The notes beneath the pieces are model-generated. The model saw only the letters and a list, made by a program, of their open reading frames with translations, was not told the origin of the DNA and did no database searches. DNA of 49,144 bases, taken from assembly GCA_900541205.1 (NCBI GenBank), contig UQIV01000018.1, positions 1-49,144 of the forward strand, given 5' to 3'. Position 1 is the first letter of the stretch. Every line of letters starts with the position of its first letter. Of this stretch, positions 7,730-16,986 are shown piece after piece. The stretch comes from an uncultured Collinsella sp. (GTDB lineage: Bacteria; Actinomycetota; Coriobacteriia; Coriobacteriales; Coriobacteriaceae). The translations under genes were made by a program, and so were the position numbers.

Positions 7730-9076
7730 CTACTCGAAGCTCAGCTGCTCCAGACGATCAAAGACTGTGTCGATACGAGTGAGGAAGTCCCACGGATCAA
7801 AGATCTCGTCGAGCTTCTCCTGGCTGACGGTGCAGCGCGGATCGGCCTCGAGACGCTCCTTAAAGGTGGGGCCGGAGACGCAATCCTGCACCTCGTGCCA
7901 GGTTGCCATGGCGTTCTCCTGCACAATGGCGTACGCGTCCTCGCGGGTGATGCCCGTGTCGACGAGGGCGAGCAGCACCTTGGAGGAGAAGATGAGGCCG
8001 CGCGTCTTGTTGAGGTTGGCCATCATGCGAGCGGGATACAGCTGCAGGCCGTCGATAACGCGGATGAGGCACTGGAACATGTGGTCGAGCGCGATGAAGC
8101 TATCGGCCTGGGCGACGCGCTCGGCAGAGGAGTGCGAAATGTCACGCTCGTGCCACAGGGCGACGTTGTCGAAGGCAACCTGCGCGTTGGCCTTCACGAC
8201 GCGCGACAGGCCGCAGACCTTCTCCATGGTGATGGGGTTGCGCTTGTGCGGCATGGCGGAGCTGCCCTTTTGACCCTTACGGAACGGTTCCTCGGCCTCG
8301 AGTGTATCGGTCTTCTGCAGATTGCGGACCTCGGTAGCGATGCGCTCACAGGTGGCCGCGGTGGTGGCAAGAACGCCGGCGAGGTAGGCGTGATGATCGC
8401 GGCTGATAACCTGCGTGGACAGCGGGTCGTGAACCAGGCCCAGGTGCTCGCAGACATATTCCTCGACAAACGGCTCGATGGAGCTGTACGTGCCGACAGC
8501 GCCCGAGATGGCACCAAAGGCAACGTTCTTGCGGGCATCCTCAAGACGATCCAGATCGCGCTTGAGCTCCCAGGCCCAAGAGCCAAACTTCATGCCGAAG
8601 GTCATCGGCTCGGCGTGGATGCCATGAGTACGGCCGGCGCAGAGCGTGTTGCGCTCCTCGAAGGCACGACGCTTGCAGATCTCGCCGAGTTTCTTGACGT
8701 CCTCGATGATCAGGTCGCAGGCCTGGGTGAGCTGGTAGCACAGGGCCGTGTCGCCCAGATCGGAGCTGGTCATGCCATAGTGAACCCAGCGGCTGGGCTT
8801 GGGGTCGCCCTCGGGAACATCGGCATCGATGTATTCCTTCATGTTGGTCAGGAAGGCAATGACGTCGTGGCGCGTGACTTCCTCGATCTCATCGACCTTC
8901 GTCTTCTCAAAGTTGGCATGGTCGCGGATCCACTGGGCCTCGTCTTTGGAAATACCGATCTTGCCGAGCTCCGCCTGGGCCTCGCAGGCCAAGACCTCGA
9001 TCTCCTGCCAAATGGCGTACTTGTTCTCGAGGGAGAAAATGTGTCCCATCTCCGGGCGGGTATAGCGATCGATCAT
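7730..9076 (-). CDS. purB: Adenylosuccinate lyase
   Basis: Cleaves SAICAR and adenylosuccinate with release of fumarate in purine synthesis. The fumarase/aspartase superfamily signature appears as GSSAMPHKRNPITMEK, with TSSDLGDTA and RTHGIHAEPMTFG as further conserved blocks containing the catalytic Ser and His. The start is the ATG of MIDRYTRPEMG, preceded by AAAGGAG, giving 448 residues. An open extension upstream lacks a ribosome binding site. A possible -10 (TACAAT, 9121-9126) lies 45 bp upstream. The gene is monocistronic. Confidence 0.95.
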   Translation of the reverse strand: MIDRYTRPEMGHIFSLENKYAIWQEIEVLACEAQAELGKIGISKDEAQWIRDHANFEKTKVDEIEEVTRHDVIAFLTNMKEYIDADVPEGDPKPSRWVHYGMTSSDLGDTALCYQLTQACDLIIEDVKKLGEICKRRAFEERNTLCAGRTHGIHAEPMTFGMKFGSWAWELKRDLDRLEDARKNVAFGAISGAVGTYSSIEPFVEEYVCEHLGLVHDPLSTQVISRDHHAYLAGVLATTAATCERIATEVRNLQKTDTLEAEEPFRKGQKGSSAMPHKRNPITMEKVCGLSRVVKANAQVAFDNVALWHERDISHSSAERVAQADSFIALDHMFQCLIRVIDGLQLYPARMMANLNKTRGLIFSSKVLLALVDTGITREDAYAIVQENAMATWHEVQDCVSGPTFKERLEADPRCTVSQEKLDEIFDPWDFLTRIDTVFDRLEQLSFE

Positions 9077-9179
9077 AGCGGCTCCTTTTTGGTTATTGGC
9101 ACGTTGGTCGTAACCCAACCATTGTACCGTGCGCAGGTGCAAGTATGGGCAGCAGGCATTAACCTAACATTTTGGAATT

Positions 9180-9230
9180 GGAGCGGGCAACGGGACGTCC
9201 GCGTATTTGCTTCGCAAATCCCCACCGGCT
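9180..9230. repeat. 51-bp direct repeat, copy 1, starting with the tRNA-Gly 3' end
   Basis: The repeat opens with GGAGCGGGCAACGGGA, the same sequence as the 3' end of the tRNA-Gly gene read on the plus strand. It continues into a hairpin ATTTGC-TTC-GCAAAT. It matches the copy at 9311-9361 at 50 of 51 positions. Confidence 0.8.
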
Positions 9231-9310
9231 TCAGGCGAGCCCCTCAGCCTCACGAAGCCGAAGGGGAAGACTTTGTTGAATTAGCCGTCCCCATGTCTCC
9301 CGTGCCCGGT

Positions 9311-9361
9311 GGAGCGGGCAACGGGACGTCCGCGTATTTGCTTCGCAAATCCGCACCGGCT
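9311..9361. repeat. 51-bp direct repeat, copy 2, starting with the tRNA-Gly 3' end
   Basis: Near-identical to 9180-9230, differing at one base. The sequence to its right holds another hairpin, AAACGC-TTC-GCGTTT, and a T-arm remnant, as in the tRNA-Lys locus. Confidence 0.8.
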
Positions 9362-9424
9362 GCGGTCACCTATCGGCGCCCTTGCCCACTCGCTATAAAC
9401 GCTTCGCGTTTATTTAACGCTCGC

Positions 9425-9452
9425 ACCCTGGCGGGTTCGAGTCCCGGCGCTT
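9425..9452. repeat. T-arm-like remnant beside tRNA-Gly
   Basis: GCGGGTTCGAGTCCCGGC is a complete T-arm stem and loop with no tRNA body around it. It lies between the hairpin filler and the tRNA-Gly terminator, the same relative position as the remnant at 561-574. Confidence 0.5.
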
Positions 9453-9458
9453 GGTAGT

Positions 9459-9490
9459 AAAAAGCACGGCAACGTAACGCTGCCGTGCTT
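9459..9490 (-). terminator. Terminator of tRNA-Gly
   Basis: The minus strand forms AAGCACGGCA, a nine-base loop, TGCCGTGCTT and then further T, 11 bp past the tRNA 3' end. Confidence 0.85.
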
Positions 9491-9501
9491 GTGCTTTTTA
9501 C

Positions 9502-9576
9502 TGGAGCGGGCAACGGGACTCGAACCCGCGAGTGTCAGCTTGGGAAGCTGATGCCTTACCACTTGGCGATGCCCGC
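9502..9576 (-). tRNA. tRNA-Gly (anticodon CCC), CCA encoded
   Basis: The minus strand starts GCGGGCATCGCCAAGTGG, the anticodon loop is TTCCCAA between TCAGC and GCTGA, and the T-arm is CGCGGGTTCGAGTCCCG. It ends TGCCCGC-T-CCA. The anticodon CCC reads GGG. Two further copies of its 3' end lie to the left. Confidence 0.95.
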
Positions 9577-9589
9577 TTGCGTGTTGGCT

Positions 9590-9619
9590 AGTATAACGCG
9601 GTTGTCTTGTTCGATACAA
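9590..9619 (-). promoter_or_regulatory. Promoter of tRNA-Gly
   Basis: The minus strand has TTGTAT, an 18-bp spacer and TATACT, with the -10 ending 13 bases before the tRNA 5' end. Confidence 0.6.
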
Positions 9620-9828
9620 GGGTGTCGATGCTTGTTTTAGCTGTGGAGATTCGTTTGAAAATCGCGTCAATTGTGGAGACGAGGACCTTTGACTTCCTGT
9701 TCTCCCTATCTTCTACCTGCGCTTTTGCTTGATTGTTGTATTTGAGCTCAATTTGTCAGGAATTGGGCAAGCTTTTGGTCAGGCTCCGGTACTTACCCGC
9801 ATGAACCTCGGGGGTAGCCTCATCCTAC

Positions 9829-9853
9829 GCGTCGCAGCCTCCCCGTGCGACGC
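9829..9853 (+). promoter_or_regulatory. Stem-loop in the adhesin leader
   Basis: GCGTCGCA and TGCGACGC pair perfectly around a nine-base loop, ending 20 bp before the adhesin start codon and just ahead of AAGGAG. It could influence translation initiation. I see no match to a known riboswitch core in the 297-bp gap before the gene. Confidence 0.35.
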
Positions 9854-9873
9854 ACGAGGGATAAGGAGCAGCC

Positions 9874-12800
9874 ATGTCCAACGCACCCACGCACTCTGTC
9901 CACAGCGCAATCGCAACAGGTCCGCTGCTCCTGCTCCTCTTCCTGCTTTTCGGCTGCCTGGCACCGGGAGCCGCATTTGCCGTCGATGGCTACGACCAGC
10001 TCGGCTTCCGCACTATTAGCGATGATTGTGGACCCTTCTTCATCGGCAAGTATGAAGCTCAAGACACCTCGATTGCCTACTGCATGAACCAGGAGCGCCC
10101 CGGCCCCACCAAACCGGGCGGCCCATGGCTCAACTTTGATCAAGGCTGGGTGTGGCTCGACGACGAGTTCGCGGCAATCGTTTGTCACGGATATCCCACC
10201 ACCACGTCGTTTGGCGGTTACCATCTTTCACCCGATCGCGCCCGCGCCGCCACCCAGCTTGCCGTATGGATGCTCAACGGCACTACCCATGTCGACGGCA
10301 CCTACTCCTACACGACCGCTCAGGGTAAAACCAAGAGCGGACACTTTACCGCCGACAATGAAGTCGTGGCGGCTGCGCGGTGGCTCCACGACAGCGCAAA
10401 ATCAGGAAGCATCAAAGCCGCTCCGCACCGCGCGCGACGCTATCTAGGGGCCGTATCGGGCGGCAGCAAACGTCAAGACATGCTCTATGTACTGCCGGCG
10501 GTGTCTGTTTCCTTCCAAAAGCAGTCTGCTAACACCGTTATTACCAGCGGAAACAATACCTATCAGTTTACCGGGGCAACATTCGATATTTTTGAGAGCG
10601 CCAGCGGCGCGCGTGTCGGCACCATCAAGATGGACAGCAACGGTCGAGCGCAAGCAGCACTTCTGCCCAACACGGCATACTACCTAGTTGAAACGAAGGC
10701 GCCGGCCGGCTATGTCCCCCGCCACGATCGTATTGCCTTTACCACGGGGAATGACGGCGGGCGGGTCGCCATTGATGAACAGCCCGGCACCATCAACCTG
10801 CGTATCGTAAAACTCGATGCCGCGACGAATGCCGGCCACCAGGTGGGAGCTTCGCTCGCAGGAGCAGAGTTCACGTGTGTGTCGCAATCAACCCCTGGAT
10901 GGGCACAAATCCTCACGACCGACGAAAGCGGTCGGGCCACCCTCGCCGATGTCCCCTTAGGAACCTTTACCATCTACGAATCAAAAGCCCCCGAGGGCTA
11001 CCTGCCATCCAACGACAGCTGGACCTATACCGTTGGAGCCGACCAGCTCGGCGATTCAGGCGTGGTCGAGATCGAATCTCGCGTTTCCGATATCCCCATT
11101 GCGTTTAACCTTGAGATTTCCAAATTCAAGGATTACGGCAATAGCGACCAATCCGGCCTGGAGCAGCCGGCGGGTGGTGTTGTCTTTGAGGTTGTCAGCA
11201 ACAGCTCTCAGCAGGTTGTTGGCACACTGACCACAAACATCTATGGCTTTGCCTCCACCAAAGATCAGCCCGAAGCATGGTTCGGCACAGGCAAGCGACC
11301 CGCCGGTGTCCACGGAGCTGTCCCATACGACCGTGCCGGCTACACGATTCGCGAGGTTCCGGAAACCGTCCCCGAGGGTTTTAAACGTGCAGGGGAATGG
11401 ACCGTCGGGGCCAATCAGATTTCCGACGGGGCCGAGCTTCAATATATTGTGGACAACCACGCGCTGTCGACGCATCTCCAGATTGTAAAACGCGATGCCC
11501 AAACAGGCGCTTCTGTTCCCCTAGCCGGATTCACCTTCCAACTCCTCGACAGCAATCACGAACCTGTCTCACAAACTTGCTGGTATCCAGCGCATAACGT
11601 AATGGACACCTTTACGACTGACGCGACCGGCACCGTCACACTGCCCGAATCGCTCATGCCGGGCACCTATTATGTACGCGAAACCTCGGCCAAAGAGCCC
11701 TATCTTGTCGGCGAAGAGATCGAGGTAAACATACCCGCCGACATGAACCTAACGCCCGTTGCAATCGCCTCGTATTATGACCACGCCGCGACCGGAAACA
11801 TCAGGATCGTTAAAACCGATGCCATAGACGGCAGCAGCCTCGCGGGCGCCGTCTTTGAGATCCGTGCCTCGGGTGATATCGTGCGCCCCGACGGTAGCAT
11901 TGCCGCGCTCGACGGTGAGACCGTCGCGACCGTCACGACGGATGAAACTGGAGAAGCACGCGCGGACAACCTCCCACTGGGATCTGGCACCGCACGCTAC
12001 GAGGTTGTCGAGACTCAAGCGCCGGCAGGCTTCTTGCTCGATCAGACAACCCATATTGTCGACCTTACTTATGCCGACCAGAAAACACCCGTTGTAGAAG
12101 CACGGCTTAACGTATCCGACGATTACACCAAGGTTGATATCTCCAAGGTCGATGCAAGCGGTGAGCAGGAAGTGGAAGGCGCACAGCTCACCTTATATGG
12201 TCCCGATAAAACCGAAATAGACTCCTGGACCTCATCCGACAAGCCGCACCGCGTCGAACATCTTGCACCCGGCACCTACTCGTTGCGCGAAATGATGTCT
12301 CCGCGGACCTATGACCTTGCCGAGGAGATAACGTTTGAAATAAAGGATACGGGAGAAGTCCAATCCGTCGCGATGAAGGATGCGCCCATCGAGATCAAGG
12401 GGCAGGTCGACAAGCGTCAGGAACTTGTCCAACCTATCGAAAAGGGCCTGTTGGCTAACGGCGATGGTAAAAACCGTGCCGCGATGCAAACCAATACGGA
12501 TGGGCTTTTCTCCTATACCATCGACGCTCGAAACGATTCAACTACCTGGGCTGATGAGTTCACAATTACCGATGATCTTGAGTGCGCCGAGGACGATACG
12601 GCGAGATTCGTCTCAATCGAAACCCCCGTCGCCATCGGCGACCTCAATGGTCTGTGCAACGTGTGGTATCGCACGACGCCGTTGGACTCGACAGACGTCG
12701 ATGAGCCGGCAAACGCGACACTTGACGATGGGCACGAAAATCCTTGGCTTGAGTCCGACGAAGTAAGGGAAAGTCTGGGTGAGGATTGCCGCCTCGTCGA

Positions 12801-13305
12801 TTACGACGGCTGGCACCTCTGGAAGGCGGATGTCTCGACCACGGAATCCACCACACTCGAGGCGAAAGAACTCGACCTTGCGTCCAATACCGTCGTAACG
12901 GGCATTCGCATTGAATACGGTGCGGTAGCCGCCGACTTTACGACTCGAAGCGATGCGGATTCTTGGACCCGCGATGATCTCAAAGATGAGCACGACGACC
13001 TTGACGATGCCAAAGCAATCCTTGGCACAGACGCTCGGGGCGCAGTCGTACACATGCAGGCAACGTCGGCTTATACGCCCCAAACCGCACTCACCAACAG
13101 CGCACGCGTCGATCTTTGCCGCAACGGTGGCGGCGATAAACTTGAGTCGCATGACGAGGACAGCGTCATTCAACGCTGTACCCTACCGCAGGACCTACCG
13201 GCAACAGGATCAGTTCCCATCGCCGCTTGCATCACCGCGCTCCTGACCTCGGGTGCCGCAGCCCTATGGTTCGCTCGCCTTAGGTCGATCCCAAAGAAGC
13301 GCTAG
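9874..13305 (+). CDS. LPXTG surface adhesin with thioester domain and Cna-B/SpaA repeats
   Basis: A 1143-residue cell-wall protein. A signal peptide ends near AFA (34-36). Next comes a domain with the thioester-domain signature: Cys70 in AYCMNQE and Gln128 in AATQLAVWML. In this family the two side chains can form an internal thioester that bonds covalently to host ligands. About six Cna-B/SpaA-like modules follow, from about 205 to 845, each with an early Lys (IVKLDA, ISKFKD, IVKRDA, IVKTDA, ISKVDA) and a late Glu motif such as VETKAPAGY or VETQAPAGF, suggesting isopeptide crosslinks. A further domain of about 250 residues precedes LPATG (1108-1112), a TM helix and a basic tail for sortase anchoring. 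AAGGAG precedes the ATG. No sortase gene lies next to it. Confidence 0.92.
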   Translation: MSNAPTHSVHSAIATGPLLLLLFLLFGCLAPGAAFAVDGYDQLGFRTISDDCGPFFIGKYEAQDTSIAYCMNQERPGPTKPGGPWLNFDQGWVWLDDEFAAIVCHGYPTTTSFGGYHLSPDRARAATQLAVWMLNGTTHVDGTYSYTTAQGKTKSGHFTADNEVVAAARWLHDSAKSGSIKAAPHRARRYLGAVSGGSKRQDMLYVLPAVSVSFQKQSANTVITSGNNTYQFTGATFDIFESASGARVGTIKMDSNGRAQAALLPNTAYYLVETKAPAGYVPRHDRIAFTTGNDGGRVAIDEQPGTINLRIVKLDAATNAGHQVGASLAGAEFTCVSQSTPGWAQILTTDESGRATLADVPLGTFTIYESKAPEGYLPSNDSWTYTVGADQLGDSGVVEIESRVSDIPIAFNLEISKFKDYGNSDQSGLEQPAGGVVFEVVSNSSQQVVGTLTTNIYGFASTKDQPEAWFGTGKRPAGVHGAVPYDRAGYTIREVPETVPEGFKRAGEWTVGANQISDGAELQYIVDNHALSTHLQIVKRDAQTGASVPLAGFTFQLLDSNHEPVSQTCWYPAHNVMDTFTTDATGTVTLPESLMPGTYYVRETSAKEPYLVGEEIEVNIPADMNLTPVAIASYYDHAATGNIRIVKTDAIDGSSLAGAVFEIRASGDIVRPDGSIAALDGETVATVTTDETGEARADNLPLGSGTARYEVVETQAPAGFLLDQTTHIVDLTYADQKTPVVEARLNVSDDYTKVDISKVDASGEQEVEGAQLTLYGPDKTEIDSWTSSDKPHRVEHLAPGTYSLREMMSPRTYDLAEEITFEIKDTGEVQSVAMKDAPIEIKGQVDKRQELVQPIEKGLLANGDGKNRAAMQTNTDGLFSYTIDARNDSTTWADEFTITDDLECAEDDTARFVSIETPVAIGDLNGLCNVWYRTTPLDSTDVDEPANATLDDGHENPWLESDEVRESLGEDCRLVDYDGWHLWKADVSTTESTTLEAKELDLASNTVVTGIRIEYGAVAADFTTRSDADSWTRDDLKDEHDDLDDAKAILGTDARGAVVHMQATSAYTPQTALTNSARVDLCRNGGGDKLESHDEDSVIQRCTLPQDLPATGSVPIAACITALLTSGAAALWFARLRSIPKKR

Positions 13306-13312
13306 CGCGATG

Positions 13313-13350
13313 AAAAAGCGGGCGAGCCAGGGGACTGGCTCGCCCGCTTT
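13313..13350. terminator. Bidirectional terminator
   Basis: AAAGCGGGCGAGCCAG and CTGGCTCGCCCGCTTT form a perfect 16-bp stem around GGGA, with A and T runs on either side. It can stop both the adhesin transcript and the leftward membrane-protein operon. Confidence 0.9.
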
Positions 13351-13371
13351 CAATCATGTAAATCGCCGTAT

Positions 13372-13590
13372 CTACTCTGCAGACGAAGATCCACCATCAA
13401 CGATTGCCTGCTCGGACTCAGGAATCCCATCGGCACCCGTACTCTGTTCTTGCTCCACCTCTTCGCTGATTGCGGAGGCGGGGGTCGAGCCCTTCGCACC
13501 CACGATGTAGGCAGCCCCAAATCCTAACGCAATGGCAATCAAGGTCAAAATCACGTAGACAGGCCAATGGCGCTTAATATACGAAAACAC
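13372..13590 (-). CDS. Small single-TM membrane protein
   Basis: A 72-residue protein. A basic N-terminus (MFSYIKRHW) leads into one TM helix (about 10-32, ending GFGAAYIVGA), followed by an acidic, Ser/Glu-rich tail that looks disordered. The GTG start has AGGAG six bases upstream and lies 21 bp after the stop of the large M28-like gene, so the two are probably co-transcribed. I do not recognise a family. It could be an accessory subunit of the large membrane protein, by position only. Confidence 0.75.
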   Translation of the reverse strand: MFSYIKRHWPVYVILTLIAIALGFGAAYIVGAKGSTPASAISEEVEQEQSTGADGIPESEQAIVDGGSSSAE

Positions 13591-13611
13591 GTTGACTCCT
13601 TAGAGCTCCGT

Positions 13612-16600
13612 CTACGAACGGCGGATAACCTCGGTCACGACCTCGGATACCGTGGCAATGTTCGTCGGGTTGACATTGTGGGGCAGGTCGTCCTCGGTAC
13701 GAGCGCAAGCCAGACGCGTGCCGTCCACGCCGGCGATGGTGAGGGCTCGGCGGCTCGCCTCGAGCGCGGCATAGGCATCGGTCTTGGCATAGGGCATCTC
13801 GAGCGCGCCACAATCGACATGGAACGACTTGCACACCTTGCTGACCAGGTTCATGATGCGGCGATCGCCCTTGAGCAGCTGCTGTTCGCCCTCAACCGTC
13901 ACCACCGAAAGCCTACCGGCGCCGACGGATTCAAGATTGATGAAGAATACGCCGCGGAGCTTATCGCGGTGCGAAGCCAAGAAGGCCTTCATGCCGGCGC
14001 CATCACAATCCGAGGCGCCCGTTGCCACAAACCAGATATCGTGACCGAGCAGCTCATCATCGCCCATAGAGGCGACAGCCGAGAGCATATCTTCGGAAGA
14101 AGCGCCATCGGAAGACGTAGCGCCGCCCTTCCAGCCATCGTTATCGTCCTCGAAGTTATCCCACGAACCGATACCGCGACCGGACTTCTTGGCATCGTAA
14201 TCGTCTTCGACGCCCAGCCAGTCACTCATGCTGTCCTGCTCGTTTTTCTTTTTACGGCCGAACAGGCCACCCAGGCCGCGCTTACGAGACTTGGGTGCCG
14301 CCGGGGCGGGAGCCGAAATGGTCTCGATCGGCTGCGCGCCCGACGCAACGGGCATAGGAGGCGCAACGGGTGCCGATGTGGGTTCGGGACCCTGGGCAGT
14401 AGCAAAGGGGTCGTTGACCTGGGCAGAGGGATCGGGAAGGTCGAACAGCGACGTGCGAGACGCAACGTTTGCCTGCTTCATCGACGGCAGCGACGGATCG
14501 GGGACCGAAGCCAGCGGAGACGAAGAGGGCGCAGGCGACGGTGCCGACGCCGGATCGGGAACATTCATCTGCGGACGCGGTGATGCCTGGGAGGAAATCT
14601 GGGCCATAAGGGAATCGACCGTTTCGTCCTGGGTGGGAGCGACATCGGCAACCGTGGCACCGGAACCACTCGGGGTCGGCATGGTGAAAATCTGCGTGGA
14701 GTAAGGCCTCGACTCATCTGTCTCGGGAGCCTCGGAAACCGCAGGCACTTCCTCCTGCTCGGCCTCGGTCGACTCATCTTGCTCGGCTGCCGCGTATTGT
14801 TCTTCGTCAGAGTTGGCCTCGACGGGCTCGTCCTCGGCGGCATCTTGGATTTCGGCAGCATCAATAGGCTCGTCATCGTCCACCGCGTCGCCCTGTTCAT
14901 CGGAAACAGGAAGGGGCTCGGCAATCGCGGTGCCTTGCTTTTCAAACGTTATCGTGGAATCGAACTTCGCGGCATCAAACGACATGGTGCTATCGACGTG
15001 CTGCTGGGCCTCGAAAGACGTCGTCGCCTCAACAACATCCGCGGACGTCGGTTGCTGGGACTCAAAGGACGTTGTAGCTTCGGCGGCGTCGACGGGCACG
15101 GACTGCATAGCCTCGTTCTGCTCGAACTCTTGCGCCGCGAGCTCACGTGCCGCCTCGGCTGCCTGCTGCTGAGCGATAGCCTCCTGCTCGGCAGCCTCGC
15201 GTGCGGCAGCGCGCTTCTCCTCGAAATCGTCGACAAATTTCTTGCCCTTTGCAAGCGCACCCTTAAAGAAGTTGGAAGCGCTGGCGCCAATCGACGAGAA
15301 CGCCGATGCAATGTCGGCATGGGGCGTTGCCGCGGGAATCTCGGCAGAGAAATCAGTATCGCTCTCGTAAGACACGCGCCTCGGCTGTTCAACGTAATCG
15401 TCGTCAGACTCGTCCGCAACGTCTTGCACCGGCGCGGCGGGAGCCAAAATGTCCAGTCCTGCCGCGGGATCGATCGCGGACACCGCCTCGGGCTCGGCAA
15501 CGGCAGCGGTAACCGCGGCAGACTCATCATCCACGGTGACAACGGGGGCAGGCTCGAGCTCAAACGTCGGCTCCTCGCCCTCCTCGTAATCGAGCGTGCA
15601 GGACTCGGGAAGCATTCCGAGCGCACGGATGGCATCCGAACCAAAGCGGATGTTGCCGGCGGCGTTGCGATAGAGCTTGGGCTCGGGCTCAGCCGCGGCA
15701 GGTTCCTCCGCCGACTCGGCAGCGGGAACCTCGTCATTGAACTCTTCGGCCTGGACAGTCTGATTCTGATCCTCGGGCACGATGGCGCCGATCAGCGTCT
15801 CGTCGGCAGACGCACCCTCAAAGCCCTCGATCTGCTCGTCGAAAGCCTCACCCTGTTCGGGCTCGGTCTGAGCGCCGGGAGCAATCGGCTGACCGAACTC
15901 GTCCTCGGCGTAGGTAGGTTCTTCGTACTCGATGGTGTTGCCGTAGTCGTTTTGCTGCTGGGCCGCGGCATACTCCGCCGCCGCACGCGCCATTTCCTCG
16001 GCACGACGCTTCTGCTCCCCAAAATAGGTGTCGAACGGAACATCGTCGGGAAACTCGTTTTCGCCCTGGAAGGGAGCAACGTTGTCCATAACGCCGAGCA
16101 TAGCGGCGACAGAAGACTTGTTGCACACCGCGCCGGACGTATAGGGAAGAATGTGGCGGTTAGAGATGATGTTTGCCGCGTTGGCAAGTGCAACGAGGGA
16201 AGCGAGGATCGCGACAATCCACAGCAGAACCTTGAGCGCGCCGGGAAGCGGCAGGATGCGCAGGATGGCAACGGCAGCAGGGGCAACCGTGGCAACAGGC
16301 AACAGCTTGGCGATAAGCGCACGATACGAAGCATAGGGCTCACGGGCGAGCAGCTCAGCACGGGGAGAGTCGTAGTGTGCGACAACGACCACCGGGCGGT
16401 TGCGCGGAGACGCGAGCGGACCCGAGGCTTTGTGGTAGGCGATGACATTTTGGCTCACGCCCGTCTTGCCCAGGCGCGAAACCACGGGGCGGCCCGTGCG
16501 CTCGAGCACGTAAAGAACGGCGCCGACAATGGCCAGCAAGGTGCCGACCAAGCCGACACCGCCGCCGATGCCCATCAGCAGGGCGCCGGCAAACGCAAGA

Positions 16601-16788
16601 ATACCGGTAACGGCAAATGCCAATCTACTGGGCGCCGGAGCATTGAACTCCTGAACCTCGGGATCAAAGCCGTGGTTGCGGAAGATCTGAGCGATATCCT
16701 CGGCAGCCAAGCGCTCTTCTTCGCTGCATGCCGGCGTAATGCCGGTGTTCTGCAGCAGGTGGTTAATATAGTTCTGGGTGTTCGCCAT
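13612..16788 (-). CDS. Multi-TM membrane protein with split, degenerate M28-peptidase-like fold
   Basis: A 1058-residue protein. The N-terminal helices resemble M28 aminopeptidases (SEEERLAAEDIAQIFRNHGF), then two TM helices (about 56-93), a core strand with VVVVAHYDS (His138, Asp140), two more TM helices (about 161-206) and NKSSVAAMLGVMDN (about 223-236). An acidic, Ala/Glu/Pro-rich disordered stretch of some 650 residues follows. The fold resumes at IWFVATGASDCDGAGMKAF and FFINLESVG and ends with DDLPHNVNPTNIATVSEVV. The expected bridging Asp (AND-N-ASG) is missing and the catalytic Glu pair (ATGAEE) reads SD, so peptidase activity is doubtful. The ATG of MANTQNY follows GGAG. Confidence 0.75.
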   Translation of the reverse strand: MANTQNYINHLLQNTGITPACSEEERLAAEDIAQIFRNHGFDPEVQEFNAPAPSRLAFAVTGILAFAGALLMGIGGGVGLVGTLLAIVGAVLYVLERTGRPVVSRLGKTGVSQNVIAYHKASGPLASPRNRPVVVVAHYDSPRAELLAREPYASYRALIAKLLPVATVAPAAVAILRILPLPGALKVLLWIVAILASLVALANAANIISNRHILPYTSGAVCNKSSVAAMLGVMDNVAPFQGENEFPDDVPFDTYFGEQKRRAEEMARAAAEYAAAQQQNDYGNTIEYEEPTYAEDEFGQPIAPGAQTEPEQGEAFDEQIEGFEGASADETLIGAIVPEDQNQTVQAEEFNDEVPAAESAEEPAAAEPEPKLYRNAAGNIRFGSDAIRALGMLPESCTLDYEEGEEPTFELEPAPVVTVDDESAAVTAAVAEPEAVSAIDPAAGLDILAPAAPVQDVADESDDDYVEQPRRVSYESDTDFSAEIPAATPHADIASAFSSIGASASNFFKGALAKGKKFVDDFEEKRAAAREAAEQEAIAQQQAAEAARELAAQEFEQNEAMQSVPVDAAEATTSFESQQPTSADVVEATTSFEAQQHVDSTMSFDAAKFDSTITFEKQGTAIAEPLPVSDEQGDAVDDDEPIDAAEIQDAAEDEPVEANSDEEQYAAAEQDESTEAEQEEVPAVSEAPETDESRPYSTQIFTMPTPSGSGATVADVAPTQDETVDSLMAQISSQASPRPQMNVPDPASAPSPAPSSSPLASVPDPSLPSMKQANVASRTSLFDLPDPSAQVNDPFATAQGPEPTSAPVAPPMPVASGAQPIETISAPAPAAPKSRKRGLGGLFGRKKKNEQDSMSDWLGVEDDYDAKKSGRGIGSWDNFEDDNDGWKGGATSSDGASSEDMLSAVASMGDDELLGHDIWFVATGASDCDGAGMKAFLASHRDKLRGVFFINLESVGAGRLSVVTVEGEQQLLKGDRRIMNLVSKVCKSFHVDCGALEMPYAKTDAYAALEASRRALTIAGVDGTRLACARTEDDLPHNVNPTNIATVSEVVTEVIRRS

Positions 16789-16986
16789 GTGCGCTCCACA
16801 TCCATAATCCGACAAATAGGCCCAATGCATGCACATTAGAACCGTATATAGTCGAAAGTATACCCCGAGCGAGCGCAAACGACCGAATTCGGGCCATCTT
16901 AACGCCCCGAGCGGACAAGGATATAGCCTAATCTCCATATCGGACTAAAATCATGGCACCAAACCACCTTCTCATGCGAGGACCCT

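Noticed and set aside
7895..9457. 520-codon plus-strand frame opposite purB
   Set aside because: purB is certain; the antisense frame has no motif and runs into the tRNA-derived repeats.
14779..16839. 686-codon plus-strand frame opposite the M28-like gene
   Set aside because: Arg/Leu/Gly-rich translation produced by the repetitive acidic coding on the other strand; no start signal.
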